The notes below the pieces were generated by a model. That model made no database searches and had not been told where the DNA came from. It worked only from the letters and a program-made list of their open reading frames with translations. From Thermoproteota archaeon (lineage in GTDB: Archaea > Thermoproteota > Thermoprotei_A > EX4484-217-1), in contig JAPDJU010000005.1 in assembly GCA_029258915.1 (NCBI GenBank), positions 1 to 64,000 on the forward strand: a stretch of 64,000 bases of DNA, written 5' to 3'. Position numbers and translations under genes: made by a program. Positions 45,418-55,933 of the stretch are shown here, one piece after another; the first letter of the stretch is position 1; the number at the start of each line of letters is the position of its first letter.

Positions 45418-46563
45418 ATGGGAGAAAAAACAACAATAAGCATTATAAAAGCAGATATAGGCTCGCTCGTTGGACATCATGTAGTACATCCTGACACTAT
45501 AGCTGCTGCTACAAGAGTTTTAGCAGAAGCAAAAAGCAAAGGTGTTCTTGTAGACTTCTATGTAACAAATGTAGGAGATGACTTGGAATTAATAATGACA
45601 CATAAGAAAGGCGTAGATAGTCCAGAAGTCCATGGAATCGCTTGGAATGCTTTCCAAGAAGCAGCTAAAGTAGCTAAAGAACTTGGCTTATATGCTGCAG
45701 GCCAAGATCTCTTATCAGAAGCTTTTTCAGGAAATGTGAGAGGTCTAGGGCCCGGAATTGCCGAAATGGAAATCGAAGAAAGACCTGCAGAACCGGTAAT
45801 AGTGTTTATGGCAGATAAGACAGAGCCCGGAGCATTTAACTTACCCTTATTCAAGGTCTTTGCAGATCCATTTAACACTGCAGGTTTAGTTATAGATCCG
45901 AGGATGCATGAAGGCTTTATATTTGAGGTCTTAGACGTATATGAGGGTAAAAAGGTTTTACTTAATGCCCCAGAAGAACTTTATGATATCCTTGCACTGA
46001 TAGGTACTCCTGGAAGATATGTTATTAAGAGAGTTTACCGTAAAACAGACAAACTAATAGCCGCCGTCATAAGTAGTGAAAGGCTAAACTTGATAGCAGG
46101 CCGCTATATAGGTAAAGACGACCCGGTAGCTGTGGTCAGATGCCAGCATGGATTACCGGCTGTAGGAGAAGTTCTAGAAGCATTCGCATTTCCACATCTA
46201 GTAGCAGGATGGATGAGAGGGAGTCATTTCGGCCCACTAATGCCTGTGCCACAGAGACATGCTAAATGTACAAGGTTTGATGGACCGCCAAGAATAGTTG
46301 CTCTAGGCTTCCAAGTTAAAAACGGCAAGTTAATTGGTCCAGCAGATCTATTTGACGATCCGGCATTCAATGAAACTAGGAGGCTGGCACAAAACATTGC
46401 AGAATATATGAGACGCCATGGACCATTTATGCCTCATAGGCTAGGTCCTGAAGAAATGGAATATACAACTCTACCTAAAGTTCTTGCAAAACTAAAAGAT
46501 AGATTTGTTGTAGACGTACAAGCCATGATGGAAGTAGAGAAGTACAAAAAGAAGGCAGAATAA
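45418..46563 (+). CDS. fbp: Fructose-1,6-bisphosphate aldolase/phosphatase
   Basis: Bifunctional archaeal gluconeogenic enzyme that joins triose phosphates to fructose-1,6-bisphosphate and removes one phosphate. 381 residues. The family landmarks are SIIKADIGSLVGHHVVHPD at the N terminus, DDPVAVVRCQHGLPAVGEVLEAF, GSHFGPLMPVPQRHAKCTRFDGPP and DLFDDPAF. The next gene, 84 bases on, encodes triosephosphate isomerase, which supplies the same triose pool. Start ATG 45418 follows GTAGGTGG. Confidence 0.96.
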   Translation: MGEKTTISIIKADIGSLVGHHVVHPDTIAAATRVLAEAKSKGVLVDFYVTNVGDDLELIMTHKKGVDSPEVHGIAWNAFQEAAKVAKELGLYAAGQDLLSEAFSGNVRGLGPGIAEMEIEERPAEPVIVFMADKTEPGAFNLPLFKVFADPFNTAGLVIDPRMHEGFIFEVLDVYEGKKVLLNAPEELYDILALIGTPGRYVIKRVYRKTDKLIAAVISSERLNLIAGRYIGKDDPVAVVRCQHGLPAVGEVLEAFAFPHLVAGWMRGSHFGPLMPVPQRHAKCTRFDGPPRIVALGFQVKNGKLIGPADLFDDPAFNETRRLAQNIAEYMRRHGPFMPHRLGPEEMEYTTLPKVLAKLKDRFVVDVQAMMEVEKYKKKAE

Positions 46564-46617
46564 ATTTACTTAAATAAAGACAGTTAATGTTCAAATAAAG
46601 TTAAATTAAATTTTTAA

Positions 46618-47334
<717 letters not shown>

Positions 47335-47355
47335 AAATCTAAATAAAAAATCTTT

Positions 47356-48333
47356 TTACTCCCTAGTGTAAGGTGTTCCAATAGCTTTTGGAAATCTTCT
47401 TTTACCTATAAACGCTGTTACTACGGCTAATGTGGTAATGTAAGGTATCATAAGGACTAAATGGTATGGTATAGCTTCTTTAATTCCTGGTGTAACAGCA
47501 ACCGTATAGGCTAATCCTTCGGCAAAACCAAATATAAACGCGAAACTCATAGCTAATAGGGGTTCTAGCCCTGCTGAAACAAGGCATGCAAGCGCTATAA
47601 AACCTCTGCCGGCAGATATCTCTTTAACAATACCTCCAAACCAGCATAAAGGCATGAACGCGCCGCCTAGACCTGTAAGAGCTCCGCTTAAAATTGCTGT
47701 AAATATTCTTACGTAGTCTACTCTAATACCTGCAACGTCAAGTGCTTCCGGCGTTTCACCAGCAGCTAATATTCTTAGACCTAAAGGTGTTTTATGAAGC
47801 ATCAAGTGTAGAAGAATGCCAAGCGTTATAGCCAATAATGTAATTCCGCTAATACGCATTACAGGTATTGGAAGAGGCGGTACAAGCACTTCTTTGGGAG
47901 GTATGTATATTCCTGGAAATCCCCATGTGGACATCATAAAGTACGGTACAAACCCTATAGCAAACACGTTTATTCCTATACCTACAATAATTTGATCTGC
48001 TCTACCATAGACACTAAGCACTCCGAAAAGTAGTCCTATTAAAGCACCTATTATAACTCCGAAAAGTAATCCTACCATGCCATTATTAGCTTCTACTGCT
48101 CCATATACTCCTGCAACAGCAGTTATCAGAAATATGCCTTCTAAACCTATGTTAACTAAACCTGCTTTTTGATTTATACTTTCACCCATAGCAGCTAAGG
48201 CTAAAGGTGTCATAGCTAGTAGAGCGGCTTCTAAAAGGGCTATAGGGCTTAAGCCTAGAACTTCAGTTATTACAAGTACTACGCCTAAAACTATGAATGC
48301 TAATAATATCTTAGTGGAAACCTTCACTTTCAT
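47356..48333 (-). CDS. Nucleoside ABC transporter permease (YufQ/NupQ-like)
   Basis: Inner-membrane subunit of the purine nucleoside importer, 325 residues with about nine hydrophobic helices. The conserved MGESINQKAGLVNIGLEGIFL segment and ETPEALDVAGIRV loop (EAA-like) are characteristic. It overlaps the second permease gene by 4 bases. With the ATPase and binding protein encoded divergently nearby, the importer is complete. Confidence 0.92.
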   Translation of the reverse strand: MKVKVSTKILLAFIVLGVVLVITEVLGLSPIALLEAALLAMTPLALAAMGESINQKAGLVNIGLEGIFLITAVAGVYGAVEANNGMVGLLFGVIIGALIGLLFGVLSVYGRADQIIVGIGINVFAIGFVPYFMMSTWGFPGIYIPPKEVLVPPLPIPVMRISGITLLAITLGILLHLMLHKTPLGLRILAAGETPEALDVAGIRVDYVRIFTAILSGALTGLGGAFMPLCWFGGIVKEISAGRGFIALACLVSAGLEPLLAMSFAFIFGFAEGLAYTVAVTPGIKEAIPYHLVLMIPYITTLAVVTAFIGKRRFPKAIGTPYTRE

Positions 48334-49394
48334 GGTTTATACCTCTTTAAATGTCTTCTAATTAAAGCCATTACCTCTGGTACAGCAAGAGCTATAATTA
48401 TTAACCCATTAATTGCACCTACAAGTTCCGAATAAACTCCAGCAGAATATTCCATGTATCTTCCCCCATTTTTTAACGCACCTAGAAATATTGCTGCTAT
48501 AATCACCCCTATGGGATTGTTTCTACCTATCAAAGCAACTCCTATGCCATCAAATCCTAGACCCATGACATTACCTAAAGTTCCATATAGCGCCCATGTT
48601 GGCGGTCTTCCTATTATTTGCGTTGCTCCGGCAAGCCCAGCTGCTAAACCACCGATAATGAAGCTTGAAAGTATAACACGTTTCGCATTAACACCAGCAT
48701 ATTTTGCTGCATCAGGGTTAGCGCCAAGAAGTTTAAGTTCATAGCCTGCTTTAGTTATGGTGAGAAACAGATAAATTACTATACAAAAGGCTGTTGAAAT
48801 AAAAATAACAGATGTTAAGCTTGCACCAGGCATGAGAACACTATATCTAGCTGTTTCAAGCACAGAAACAGTTTTCTCCGCTCTACCTGGCTCAGCTAAA
48901 TGGTATAAAGCAAAGTACATAGTTAAGTAAAATGCTATCCAGTTAAACATTATTGTAGATATAACCTCATGTACACCACGCCATATTTTTAATAATGCAG
49001 GACCTATACTCCACAGCGCACCTAAGATCATGGCGAAAATTGTTGTAACTGCTACATGAACTCCAAAAGGTAGATGTAGAAAAGCACCAGCAAGTACGGC
49101 ACCTAAAGCGCCAATATAAACTTGGCCTTCAGCACCAATATTAAACAACCCTGCCTTAACGCCTATAGCAAATGTTATGCCGGTGAGCATTAATGGTATA
49201 GCAAACGATAATGTTTCAGCAAACTCAGCCATGCCTCCGAATGCGCCTCTAAATAAGGCGGTATAGGCTAAGATAGGATTATAACCATAAATAATCATTA
49301 GAAAAGCACCGGCAATAAGCCCTATAATTAAGGCCAGCCCGGAATGTAATAGAGGCTGAATAACTTTTGAAGACGCAATAAACGTCTTCTCCAT
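48330..49394 (-). CDS. Nucleoside ABC transporter permease (YufP/NupP-like)
   Basis: Second permease subunit, 354 residues, about nine membrane helices. Family segments TLSFAIPLMLTGITFAIGVKAGLFNIGAEGQVYIG and LLGANPDAAKYAGVNAKRV are clear. Starts ATG 49394 and overlaps the next permease gene by 4 bases. The divergent ATPase gene begins 129 bases away; an A+T-rich promoter region with TATATATG-like repeats lies between. Confidence 0.92.
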   Translation of the reverse strand: MEKTFIASSKVIQPLLHSGLALIIGLIAGAFLMIIYGYNPILAYTALFRGAFGGMAEFAETLSFAIPLMLTGITFAIGVKAGLFNIGAEGQVYIGALGAVLAGAFLHLPFGVHVAVTTIFAMILGALWSIGPALLKIWRGVHEVISTIMFNWIAFYLTMYFALYHLAEPGRAEKTVSVLETARYSVLMPGASLTSVIFISTAFCIVIYLFLTITKAGYELKLLGANPDAAKYAGVNAKRVILSSFIIGGLAAGLAGATQIIGRPPTWALYGTLGNVMGLGFDGIGVALIGRNNPIGVIIAAIFLGALKNGGRYMEYSAGVYSELVGAINGLIIIALAVPEVMALIRRHLKRYKP

Positions 49395-49523
49395 TAAAAT
49401 ACACCTACTTACTTCTTTACTATTATTTTTAAAAAATTTACTGTACTATATATGATATATGGGGTTAGTTTAAATTCGACTCAATACGGTAATTAGTGTA
49501 GAGCATGTTTTAGGTTGAAGTGC

Positions 49524-51095
49524 ATGGAGAAAGGGCCTATTGTAAAGATGAAGAACATAGTGAAAATATATCCTGATGGGACAGTTGCACTTAGAGGTGT
49601 AAACTTTAAAGTTTATGAAGGTGAAATTGTAGGGCTTCTTGGCGAGAATGGTGCTGGTAAAACAACATTAATGAAAATATTGTCGGGGCTTTTAAGGCCA
49701 ACAAAGGGTGAAATACTTTACAAGGGTAGAAAAGTTAAATTTAAGAATCCATCAGATGCCTTAACATTAGGTATTGGTATGGTTCACCAGCATTTTACAC
49801 TTGTACCTATATTTACAGCCTTACAGAACATAATATTAGGTGTTGAATTTTCAGGAAAAGACCCTGTAAAACTTATGTCACCAATAAACCCTGAAATTGC
49901 TGCTGAAAAAATAAAGAAACTTATGAGTGAAACAGGGCTAGAAGTACCGTTAGATGTACCTGTAGAACTCCTACCTTTGGGCATGAGACAGAGAATAGAA
50001 ATATTAAAGGTTCTTTATAGAGGAGTTCGAGTTTTAATTTTAGACGAGCCTACAACATTTCTAACACCTTTGGAAGTTGAGGAGCTATTTAAGATAATGA
50101 ATAAGCTTAAGGAGCAAGGTAAAACGGTAATTTTTATTACACATAAGATTAGGGAAGCATTAGCAATAACGGATAGAATAGTTGTTTTAAGACATGGACT
50201 GGTAGCAGGCGAGATACCTACGATAGAAGCATCTCCTGAGAAGTTAGCTGTTCTTATGGTTGGCAAGGAAATGAAACTAGATATTACTCTTAGAGGAAGA
50301 GGCGTATTAGCTAAAGCACCTACAGTTCTTAAAGTTGAGAACTTATATGTGAAAAATGATTTAGGACTCATGGCAGTAAAAGGCGTGTCATTTGAAGTAA
50401 AAGCAGGCGAAATCTTTGGTATTGCTGGCGTTGAAGGAAACGGGCAAGCTGAACTTGTAGAAGCAATAACAGGGTTAAGAAAAGTTGAAAAAGGAAAAAT
50501 AGTGGTAAATGGGGTCGAAGTGGCAAATAAGGGACCTATCGATGTATATAGACTAGGAGCGTCTCATATACCTGGTGATAGAGAAAAATACGGTTTAGTA
50601 CTTGAATTTACCGTAGCCGAGAATTCTATTATGAGTAGACAGTGGGAGTCTGGCTTCTTAAAGGAAGTGAAAATAAGTGAGGCACTTAAACTCAGTAGGC
50701 TAAATTGGAAGAGAGTTAAAGAATATGCATTAAAGCTCGTTAAAAGCTTTAATGTAATAACCCCAAGTATAGACACTATAGCTAAAAGTTTAAGCGGAGG
50801 TAATAGGCAAAGGCTTCTTGTTGGAAGAGAGCTAAGTAAAAATCCGAATCTTATCGTAGCAGTTCATCCAACAAGAGGCTTAGACATAGCTTCAACGCTG
50901 TATATCAGGCAGTTGCTTGCTAAAATGAGAGATGAAGGAAAAGCAGTTTTACTTGTTTCAGCAGATTTAGATGAAATAATGCAGCTAAGTGATAGAATAG
51001 CCGTAATGTATGAAGGGGAGTTCATGGGTGTGAAAAAAGCTGAAGAAGTTACAAGAAAGGAAATAGGTTTAATGATGGGCGGTGTTAAAGTATAA
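49524..51095 (+). CDS. Nucleoside ABC transporter ATPase (tandem domains)
   Basis: Energising subunit with two nucleotide-binding domains, 523 residues. Domain 1: Walker A GENGAGKTT, degenerate signature (LPLGMRQR instead of LSGG), Walker B VLILDEPTT. Domain 2: GVEGNGQ in place of Walker A, signature LSGGNRQR, and AVHPTRGLD in place of Walker B. The asymmetric, partly degenerate sites are normal for RbsA/NupO-type sugar and nucleoside ATPases. The frame opens at TTG 49515; ATG 49524 is preferred. Pairs with the two permeases and the BmpA protein. Confidence 0.92.
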   Translation: MEKGPIVKMKNIVKIYPDGTVALRGVNFKVYEGEIVGLLGENGAGKTTLMKILSGLLRPTKGEILYKGRKVKFKNPSDALTLGIGMVHQHFTLVPIFTALQNIILGVEFSGKDPVKLMSPINPEIAAEKIKKLMSETGLEVPLDVPVELLPLGMRQRIEILKVLYRGVRVLILDEPTTFLTPLEVEELFKIMNKLKEQGKTVIFITHKIREALAITDRIVVLRHGLVAGEIPTIEASPEKLAVLMVGKEMKLDITLRGRGVLAKAPTVLKVENLYVKNDLGLMAVKGVSFEVKAGEIFGIAGVEGNGQAELVEAITGLRKVEKGKIVVNGVEVANKGPIDVYRLGASHIPGDREKYGLVLEFTVAENSIMSRQWESGFLKEVKISEALKLSRLNWKRVKEYALKLVKSFNVITPSIDTIAKSLSGGNRQRLLVGRELSKNPNLIVAVHPTRGLDIASTLYIRQLLAKMRDEGKAVLLVSADLDEIMQLSDRIAVMYEGEFMGVKKAEEVTRKEIGLMMGGVKV

Positions 51096-51211
51096 AGCTC
51101 TAGTTAATATCTTTATCACATTTTGTTTAGCTGTGTTTTTATTTCTTTTTCAGTTATTCCCTAGTAAAACTTTATTTCTCACTACCACACTTAATAATTC
51201 GGGGTTCTTAC

Positions 51212-52621
51212 ATGAGGTTATTGCCACGAAAAGCTATTTCTAAAGTAGCACTAATCATAGTAGTTGTAGTAATAATAGCTATAGTAGCTGCTGCCGCGTT
51301 TGCATTAGCCCCTGCTCCATCACCTACGCCAACAACTCCTGCTAAAAAGTTCAAGATAGCTGTTGTTACTGATATTGGTGGTAGAGGCGACTTATCGTTT
51401 AACGATATGGCATGTAAGGGCGCTGATGAAGCTGCAAGAGATTTCGGTGTTGAAGTTATTGAGTTAATTAGTAAAACTGAAGCAGATTATCTGCCCAACT
51501 TAAGAACAGCTGCAAAAGACCCTGATGTAATACTTATTGTAGGTGTAGGTTTCCTATTAAGCGATGCTTTATTTACGGTTGCCCAAGAGTTTCCAGACAA
51601 AAACTTCGCTGGAATAGACACCTATACTCAAGCTATTGCTATGGATAAGCTTGGACATATATTACCTAACATGTTAGACATAAAATTTGAAGAACATAAA
51701 GGAAGCGCGCTTGTTGGTGCTTTAGGCTGCTTACTGGCAGCATACTTTAACGAAAAAGGATACGAGTTCAAACACATTGGAGCTGTTTTAGGTATTGAAA
51801 TACCTGTCTTATGGAAGTTTGAAATAGGATATAAGTGGGGCTGTGACTGGGCACTTAAATGGTATGAAGAAAAATTTGGTAAGAAAGCACCAATAATAGG
51901 TGAAGACTCATATTACGGTACCGGACCTTATTGGAAAGATGGAATGTACTGTCCTGAAGGTAAAGGATGCTGGTATAAGAATAGAGTTCTATGGACATAT
52001 ACAGGAACATTTAGTGACATAACTAAAGGGTATGAAGCAGCTAAACCAATGTATGAGAAAGGAGCTGTAGCAGTATATAACATAGCAGGACCATTAGGGC
52101 TAGGTATAAACCAGGCAGTTAAAGAGATAGCTGAAGAAAAAGGTTTAGAAATGGGTCCACCATTCTGGATAGGTGTTGACGCTAACCAGGACTGGATTAA
52201 TCCAGGGTTTATAATTGCAAGTATGATGAAAAGAGTTGATAAAGGAGTATATTACGCAACATGGTTAGTATTAGAAGATAAGTTTAGAGAAGTCATACAG
52301 AAATACGATGGAGTCCTACTGCTGGGTATAGGTACGGAAGTTGAAGGTAAGCTAATGGAAGGAATATCTGTAAGCACACTAGCTGACCTTGACGAATTCA
52401 TAGAAATGGGTATTACAGCTGAAAAATTAACAGGAAAGAAAGTACTGCCTATGAGCCCAGAGGACATTAAAGCAAAAGTTAAGTCTATGAGAGAATCAAT
52501 ACCAAGCTGGATATGGGACGCAGTTAAAGAATTAGAAGAAAAGATTAGAAAAGGTGAAGTAGAAGTACCATTAGCATTCGACAAAGAAACAGTAGAGTAC
52601 TGGCGTGACCTACTAGGCTAA
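51212..52621 (+). CDS. BmpA/Med-family nucleoside-binding protein
   Basis: Extracellular substrate receptor, 469 residues. An N-terminal membrane helix (VALIIVVVVIIAIVAAAAFAL) is followed by a Ser/Thr/Pro linker (PAPSPTPTTPAK) that tethers the domain outside the cell, without a lipobox Cys. The BMP fold starts IAVVTDIGGRGDLSFNDMACKGADEAARDFG, the family signature for purine-nucleoside receptors. A promoter-like TATA lies near 51168, so this high-demand subunit may have its own transcript. T-rich terminator-like runs at about 52649-52685 follow. Genes for permeases and ATPase adjoin. Confidence 0.92.
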   Translation: MRLLPRKAISKVALIIVVVVIIAIVAAAAFALAPAPSPTPTTPAKKFKIAVVTDIGGRGDLSFNDMACKGADEAARDFGVEVIELISKTEADYLPNLRTAAKDPDVILIVGVGFLLSDALFTVAQEFPDKNFAGIDTYTQAIAMDKLGHILPNMLDIKFEEHKGSALVGALGCLLAAYFNEKGYEFKHIGAVLGIEIPVLWKFEIGYKWGCDWALKWYEEKFGKKAPIIGEDSYYGTGPYWKDGMYCPEGKGCWYKNRVLWTYTGTFSDITKGYEAAKPMYEKGAVAVYNIAGPLGLGINQAVKEIAEEKGLEMGPPFWIGVDANQDWINPGFIIASMMKRVDKGVYYATWLVLEDKFREVIQKYDGVLLLGIGTEVEGKLMEGISVSTLADLDEFIEMGITAEKLTGKKVLPMSPEDIKAKVKSMRESIPSWIWDAVKELEEKIRKGEVEVPLAFDKETVEYWRDLLG

Positions 52622-52725
52622 ATTAGCAAACTAAATTAAACAACATTACTCCTTTTTTTAGCCGTTATTTTCAACAGTTTTTTTGTCAAAATAGCTTAGT
52701 ATATTGCTTCGAAAAATTATTTTGG

Positions 52726-52800
52726 CGGGCCCGCCGGGATTTGAACCCGGGATCACCAGCTCCGGAGGCTGGTGCCCTATCCAGGCTAGGCCACGGGCCC
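52726..52800 (-). tRNA. tRNA-Arg (anticodon CCG)
   Basis: On the minus strand: acceptor arms GGGCCCG and CGGGCCC, anticodon stem CCAGC/GCTGG around CTCCGGA (anticodon CCG), T arm CCCGGGTTCAAATCCCGGG, discriminator G. Nearly identical in body to tRNA-Arg(TCG) at 60257, so the two are sister genes. It lies directly after argS. Confidence 0.95.
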
Positions 52801-52803
52801 TAG

Positions 52804-54777
52804 CTACATTCTCTCTGGTGCTTCTATTCCTAGTAGTGTTAATATGTTTTTCAAAACTATTTCTACAGTCTTCACTATGTAGAGTTTTGTTCTTTTCTTT
52901 TCCTCTACAGGTTCTTTAAGTACAGGTTCCATAGTGTAGAACGAGTTAAACGTATCTGCAAGTTTTCCTGCATACTCGGCAAGGTATTCTGGTTTTAGCT
53001 CCTCAGCTGTTTTAACAAAAACTTTAGGAAACTTTATTAGTAATATTAATAGTCTCCTAATTATCGGTTTCTTCAATATGCCGTAGTCTAATGTTTCTAG
53101 GCTAAAATCTACTTCTTTACCGTAGTTTCTAAGTATGTTTAAAGCTCTAGCATATGTATATTGAATGTATGGTCCGCTATTTCTTTCAAAGTTTAAAACA
53201 TCATCCCATATGAATGTTAATGGTTTAGAGGCTGAAACCGAGACTAGAGCGTACCTTATTGCACCTAAGCCTACTGTCTTAGCTATTCTTTCTTTCATTT
53301 CCTCATCCATTTTGGGATTTCTCTTTGAAACTTCAAGATACGCTCTTGAAACTGCTTCTTCAATTAAAGAATCTAAATCTACAAATCTTCCCTTTCTACC
53401 CGACATTCTCATTCCAGGTAAATTAACTATTTCATATGAGTAATGAATTAGATTATAGGCTTCTCTCTTGTATCCTAAAGCTAGAAGCGCTAATCTTAAC
53501 TGTGCTTGCGCTAGTTTCTGCTCTGACATTATAACGTTAATAACTTTATCCGCATTCTTAAACTTGATAATACTATAGGCAATGTCTCTCATAGTGTAAA
53601 GTGTTGTTCCATCGCTTCTTTGAAGTATTAAAGGAGGTATTTCAAAAGTTTTAGGTAGCTTAAGCTTTTCTCTAACCTCACTTACTTTCTGTAGCGATGA
53701 AAAATCTAAAGCTGAAGTACCTTTATGTATCGTAAAATATGGGCTTTTCCTAGCTTCTTCAAGTATCTTGCTTATAATGCTACTCCAAACAATATCACTT
53801 TCCCAATCCCAGAAGTCAAACTCTACTCCTATTTTGTCTAAAGTTTCTTTGAAACCCTCAACTATGTTGTTACATATCGTTCTTATGATTTTAACAATTT
53901 TCTCACTAGACCGTTTCTCGTATGCTTTCATAATCTTCTGAATTTCACTTTCATGTTCTTTACCCTTAAGTTTCTCAATAAGTTCCAAAACAAGTTTAGG
54001 TTCTTTACCTTTAAGTTCAGCTAAAACATTCAGCCAGTCAAGAAGCTCATTATTAGTTCTCTCTAAGTCTTCAAATCTTCCTTTCTCTTTAAGTTCCTCT
54101 ATTTCTCTCTTTAACCTATCTATCTCTATTACTGCATTAGTTATAGAGTATATTACACCGTAAAAGTGGTCAGGTTTTCCTTTAGGTAATGGATTGTTTA
54201 AATGTAAGCAGCCGTAGGCTAATATTGCTACCTGCCTACCCATGTCATTCACGTAGAATCTTCTAATAACGCTATGGCCTCTTTTAGCTAGTATTCTAGA
54301 GATAACATCACCTAAGATAGCATTTCTACCATGACCTATATGTAAAGGGTGTACAGGATTTGCGCTAGTATGTTCGACAACAATATGTAATGGTTTGTCT
54401 ACTTTAATGAAACCATAATCATAACCCATGTTGGAAACCGTATTGAAAAGATGTTTAGCAGCGAATTCTTCATTAATGAAAAAGTTGATATAACCTCTGA
54501 CAACATTTACTTTACTTATAAACTCCGGTTTTCTCTTAGACGTTTGTGTTGTTATAGACTCTGCTAAGACATTATAGTCAACACTAAGTTTTTTCAAAAA
54601 CTTAAACGTAGGTAATGCTATTTCACCAAATTTTTCTAAAGGAGGCTCTTCTAATGATCTATAAATTTCGCTAGCACTTACTTTTAGATTTATACGATTC
54701 CACGAATCGCATATATGATTACTTAGTTTACAAAGAATGTACTCATAAACATCTTTAACATAATTATTCATATTCAT
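52804..54777 (-). CDS. argS: Arginyl-tRNA synthetase
   Basis: Class I enzyme charging tRNA-Arg, 657 residues. HIGH-like motif in EHTSANPVHPLHIGHGRNAILGD, the KMSKS-equivalent in GMRMSGRKGRFVD, and the C-terminal DALR anticodon-binding domain (QYTYARALNILRNYG, ending in LLGIEAPERM). An N-terminal Arg-tRNA-synthetase domain precedes. Encoded next to tRNA-Arg(CCG) on the same strand, which may be co-transcribed. Confidence 0.95.
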   Translation of the reverse strand: MNMNNYVKDVYEYILCKLSNHICDSWNRINLKVSASEIYRSLEEPPLEKFGEIALPTFKFLKKLSVDYNVLAESITTQTSKRKPEFISKVNVVRGYINFFINEEFAAKHLFNTVSNMGYDYGFIKVDKPLHIVVEHTSANPVHPLHIGHGRNAILGDVISRILAKRGHSVIRRFYVNDMGRQVAILAYGCLHLNNPLPKGKPDHFYGVIYSITNAVIEIDRLKREIEELKEKGRFEDLERTNNELLDWLNVLAELKGKEPKLVLELIEKLKGKEHESEIQKIMKAYEKRSSEKIVKIIRTICNNIVEGFKETLDKIGVEFDFWDWESDIVWSSIISKILEEARKSPYFTIHKGTSALDFSSLQKVSEVREKLKLPKTFEIPPLILQRSDGTTLYTMRDIAYSIIKFKNADKVINVIMSEQKLAQAQLRLALLALGYKREAYNLIHYSYEIVNLPGMRMSGRKGRFVDLDSLIEEAVSRAYLEVSKRNPKMDEEMKERIAKTVGLGAIRYALVSVSASKPLTFIWDDVLNFERNSGPYIQYTYARALNILRNYGKEVDFSLETLDYGILKKPIIRRLLILLIKFPKVFVKTAEELKPEYLAEYAGKLADTFNSFYTMEPVLKEPVEEKKRTKLYIVKTVEIVLKNILTLLGIEAPERM

Positions 54778-54939
54778 CCCTAGTTTAGCTCCTAATCTCT
54801 TGTAGAGATTTGATACTAAGACTTAAAAGTTTACTCAGCTTCCCATATGTCATAATATTAGGCAATTATTAAATATGTAAATATGCTTAGGAGTAAAAAT
54901 GATACTAAGGGATATACATGTAAAAGTATTTATGGTAGT

Positions 54940-55578
54940 TGCTTCTCAGCTACTTTTCATAGATATGGTGGTATCTTTGCAGAAGACCCGGAGTGTTTCA
55001 GGAAACTACTTTAAAGATTTTGAGAGAGTTCAAAAAGAGATACTATCGTTAATTCCTAGTAATGTAAAAAATAATTCTTGATGTAGGTATAGGTGGTTCG
55101 ATAAAGAATATATTGAGATTAGTGCATGCTAGCTTAGTAGTTGAAGTAGATATTGATCGGGAAACTTGAAAAGTTTAGACAACAGCACTGTAATGATGCT
55201 AGATTAGCTCTGATTAATGCTGATGCTTCATTACTTCCACTAAGGTTGAGCTCCATAGGTGTAGCTATACTCTACTTTACTCCTCACGAGGTTAATCCTT
55301 AAGGGCATGTAGTAATGCTTTCCGCATTAAAAGAGGTCGCTCGATATCTCATAGTAGTTGAGCCTTCACCATATGGCTGTAAGCTCTATGAAAAGTTTGC
55401 GAAGATATGGAGAGAAGCAATGCGATCAATAGGAAGATTTGAAGAATATCGGCCTTTAGAATACTGGGTTAGGGTATTAAAGCTAGCCGGACTAAAAATA
55501 CGTAATGCCAAAAGGGTTCCATGGCAATATCCAGTGCCCTTTAAAGTTCTTGAATCAATTATTAGAAGTACTATTTAA
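54940..55578 (+). pseudogene. SAM-dependent methyltransferase remnant
   Basis: Pieces of a class I methyltransferase appear in different frames: FKDFERVQKEILSLIPSNVKN, then after a shift ILDVGIGGSIKNILRLVHASLVVEVDID (motif I with GxGGS and the acidic strand end), then DARLALINADASLLPLRLSSIGVAILYFTPHEV (motifs II-IV), then a stop, and finally LSALKEVARYLIVVEPSPYG in the frame ending at 55578. At least two frameshifts and several stops break it, so it is dead. It lies just outside the left end of the tRNA-Arg island. Confidence 0.75.
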
Positions 55579-55768
55579 GAATGGGGGTCTCTTGGCATAG
55601 ATTATCAATACATAGACATGGTGCTGAACTTTCTAAATAATGCAAAGTACAATGTATTTAAATGGTCGGATCTTATAGTAATTATAGCCGATAAAGAAAA
55701 ATAAATCATATCAATGCTTTCTATTAAGACAGATAACATCAAAATGAGACTATTTGCTATTCTATGGT

Positions 55769-55809
55769 GGGCCCGCCGGGATTTGAACCCGGGACCTCCA
55801 GCTCCGAAG
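55769..55809 (-). repeat. Left attachment copy: 3' half of tRNA-Arg(TCG)
   Basis: 41 bases identical to 60258-60298, the part of tRNA-Arg(TCG) from the anticodon loop through the T arm to the 3' acceptor strand, in the same orientation. The sequence beyond still shows weak similarity to the tRNA. A direct repeat that restores the tRNA is the hallmark of archaeal tRNA integration. Confidence 0.92.
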
Positions 55810-55933
55810 AACGGCGCATTAAGTTCTCTAATATCAGGCACAAGAGGGGCGGCAAAAATCACCAAAGAATTGACCCCTCCAATGTCACCCCGTTTTATAC
55901 CTACAGAATACCGTTAGAGAATGGGGAATAATA

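Noticed and set aside
55605-55865. 86-residue minus-strand frame
   Set aside because: It runs through the attachment copy of tRNA-Arg, and the protein shows no coding character.
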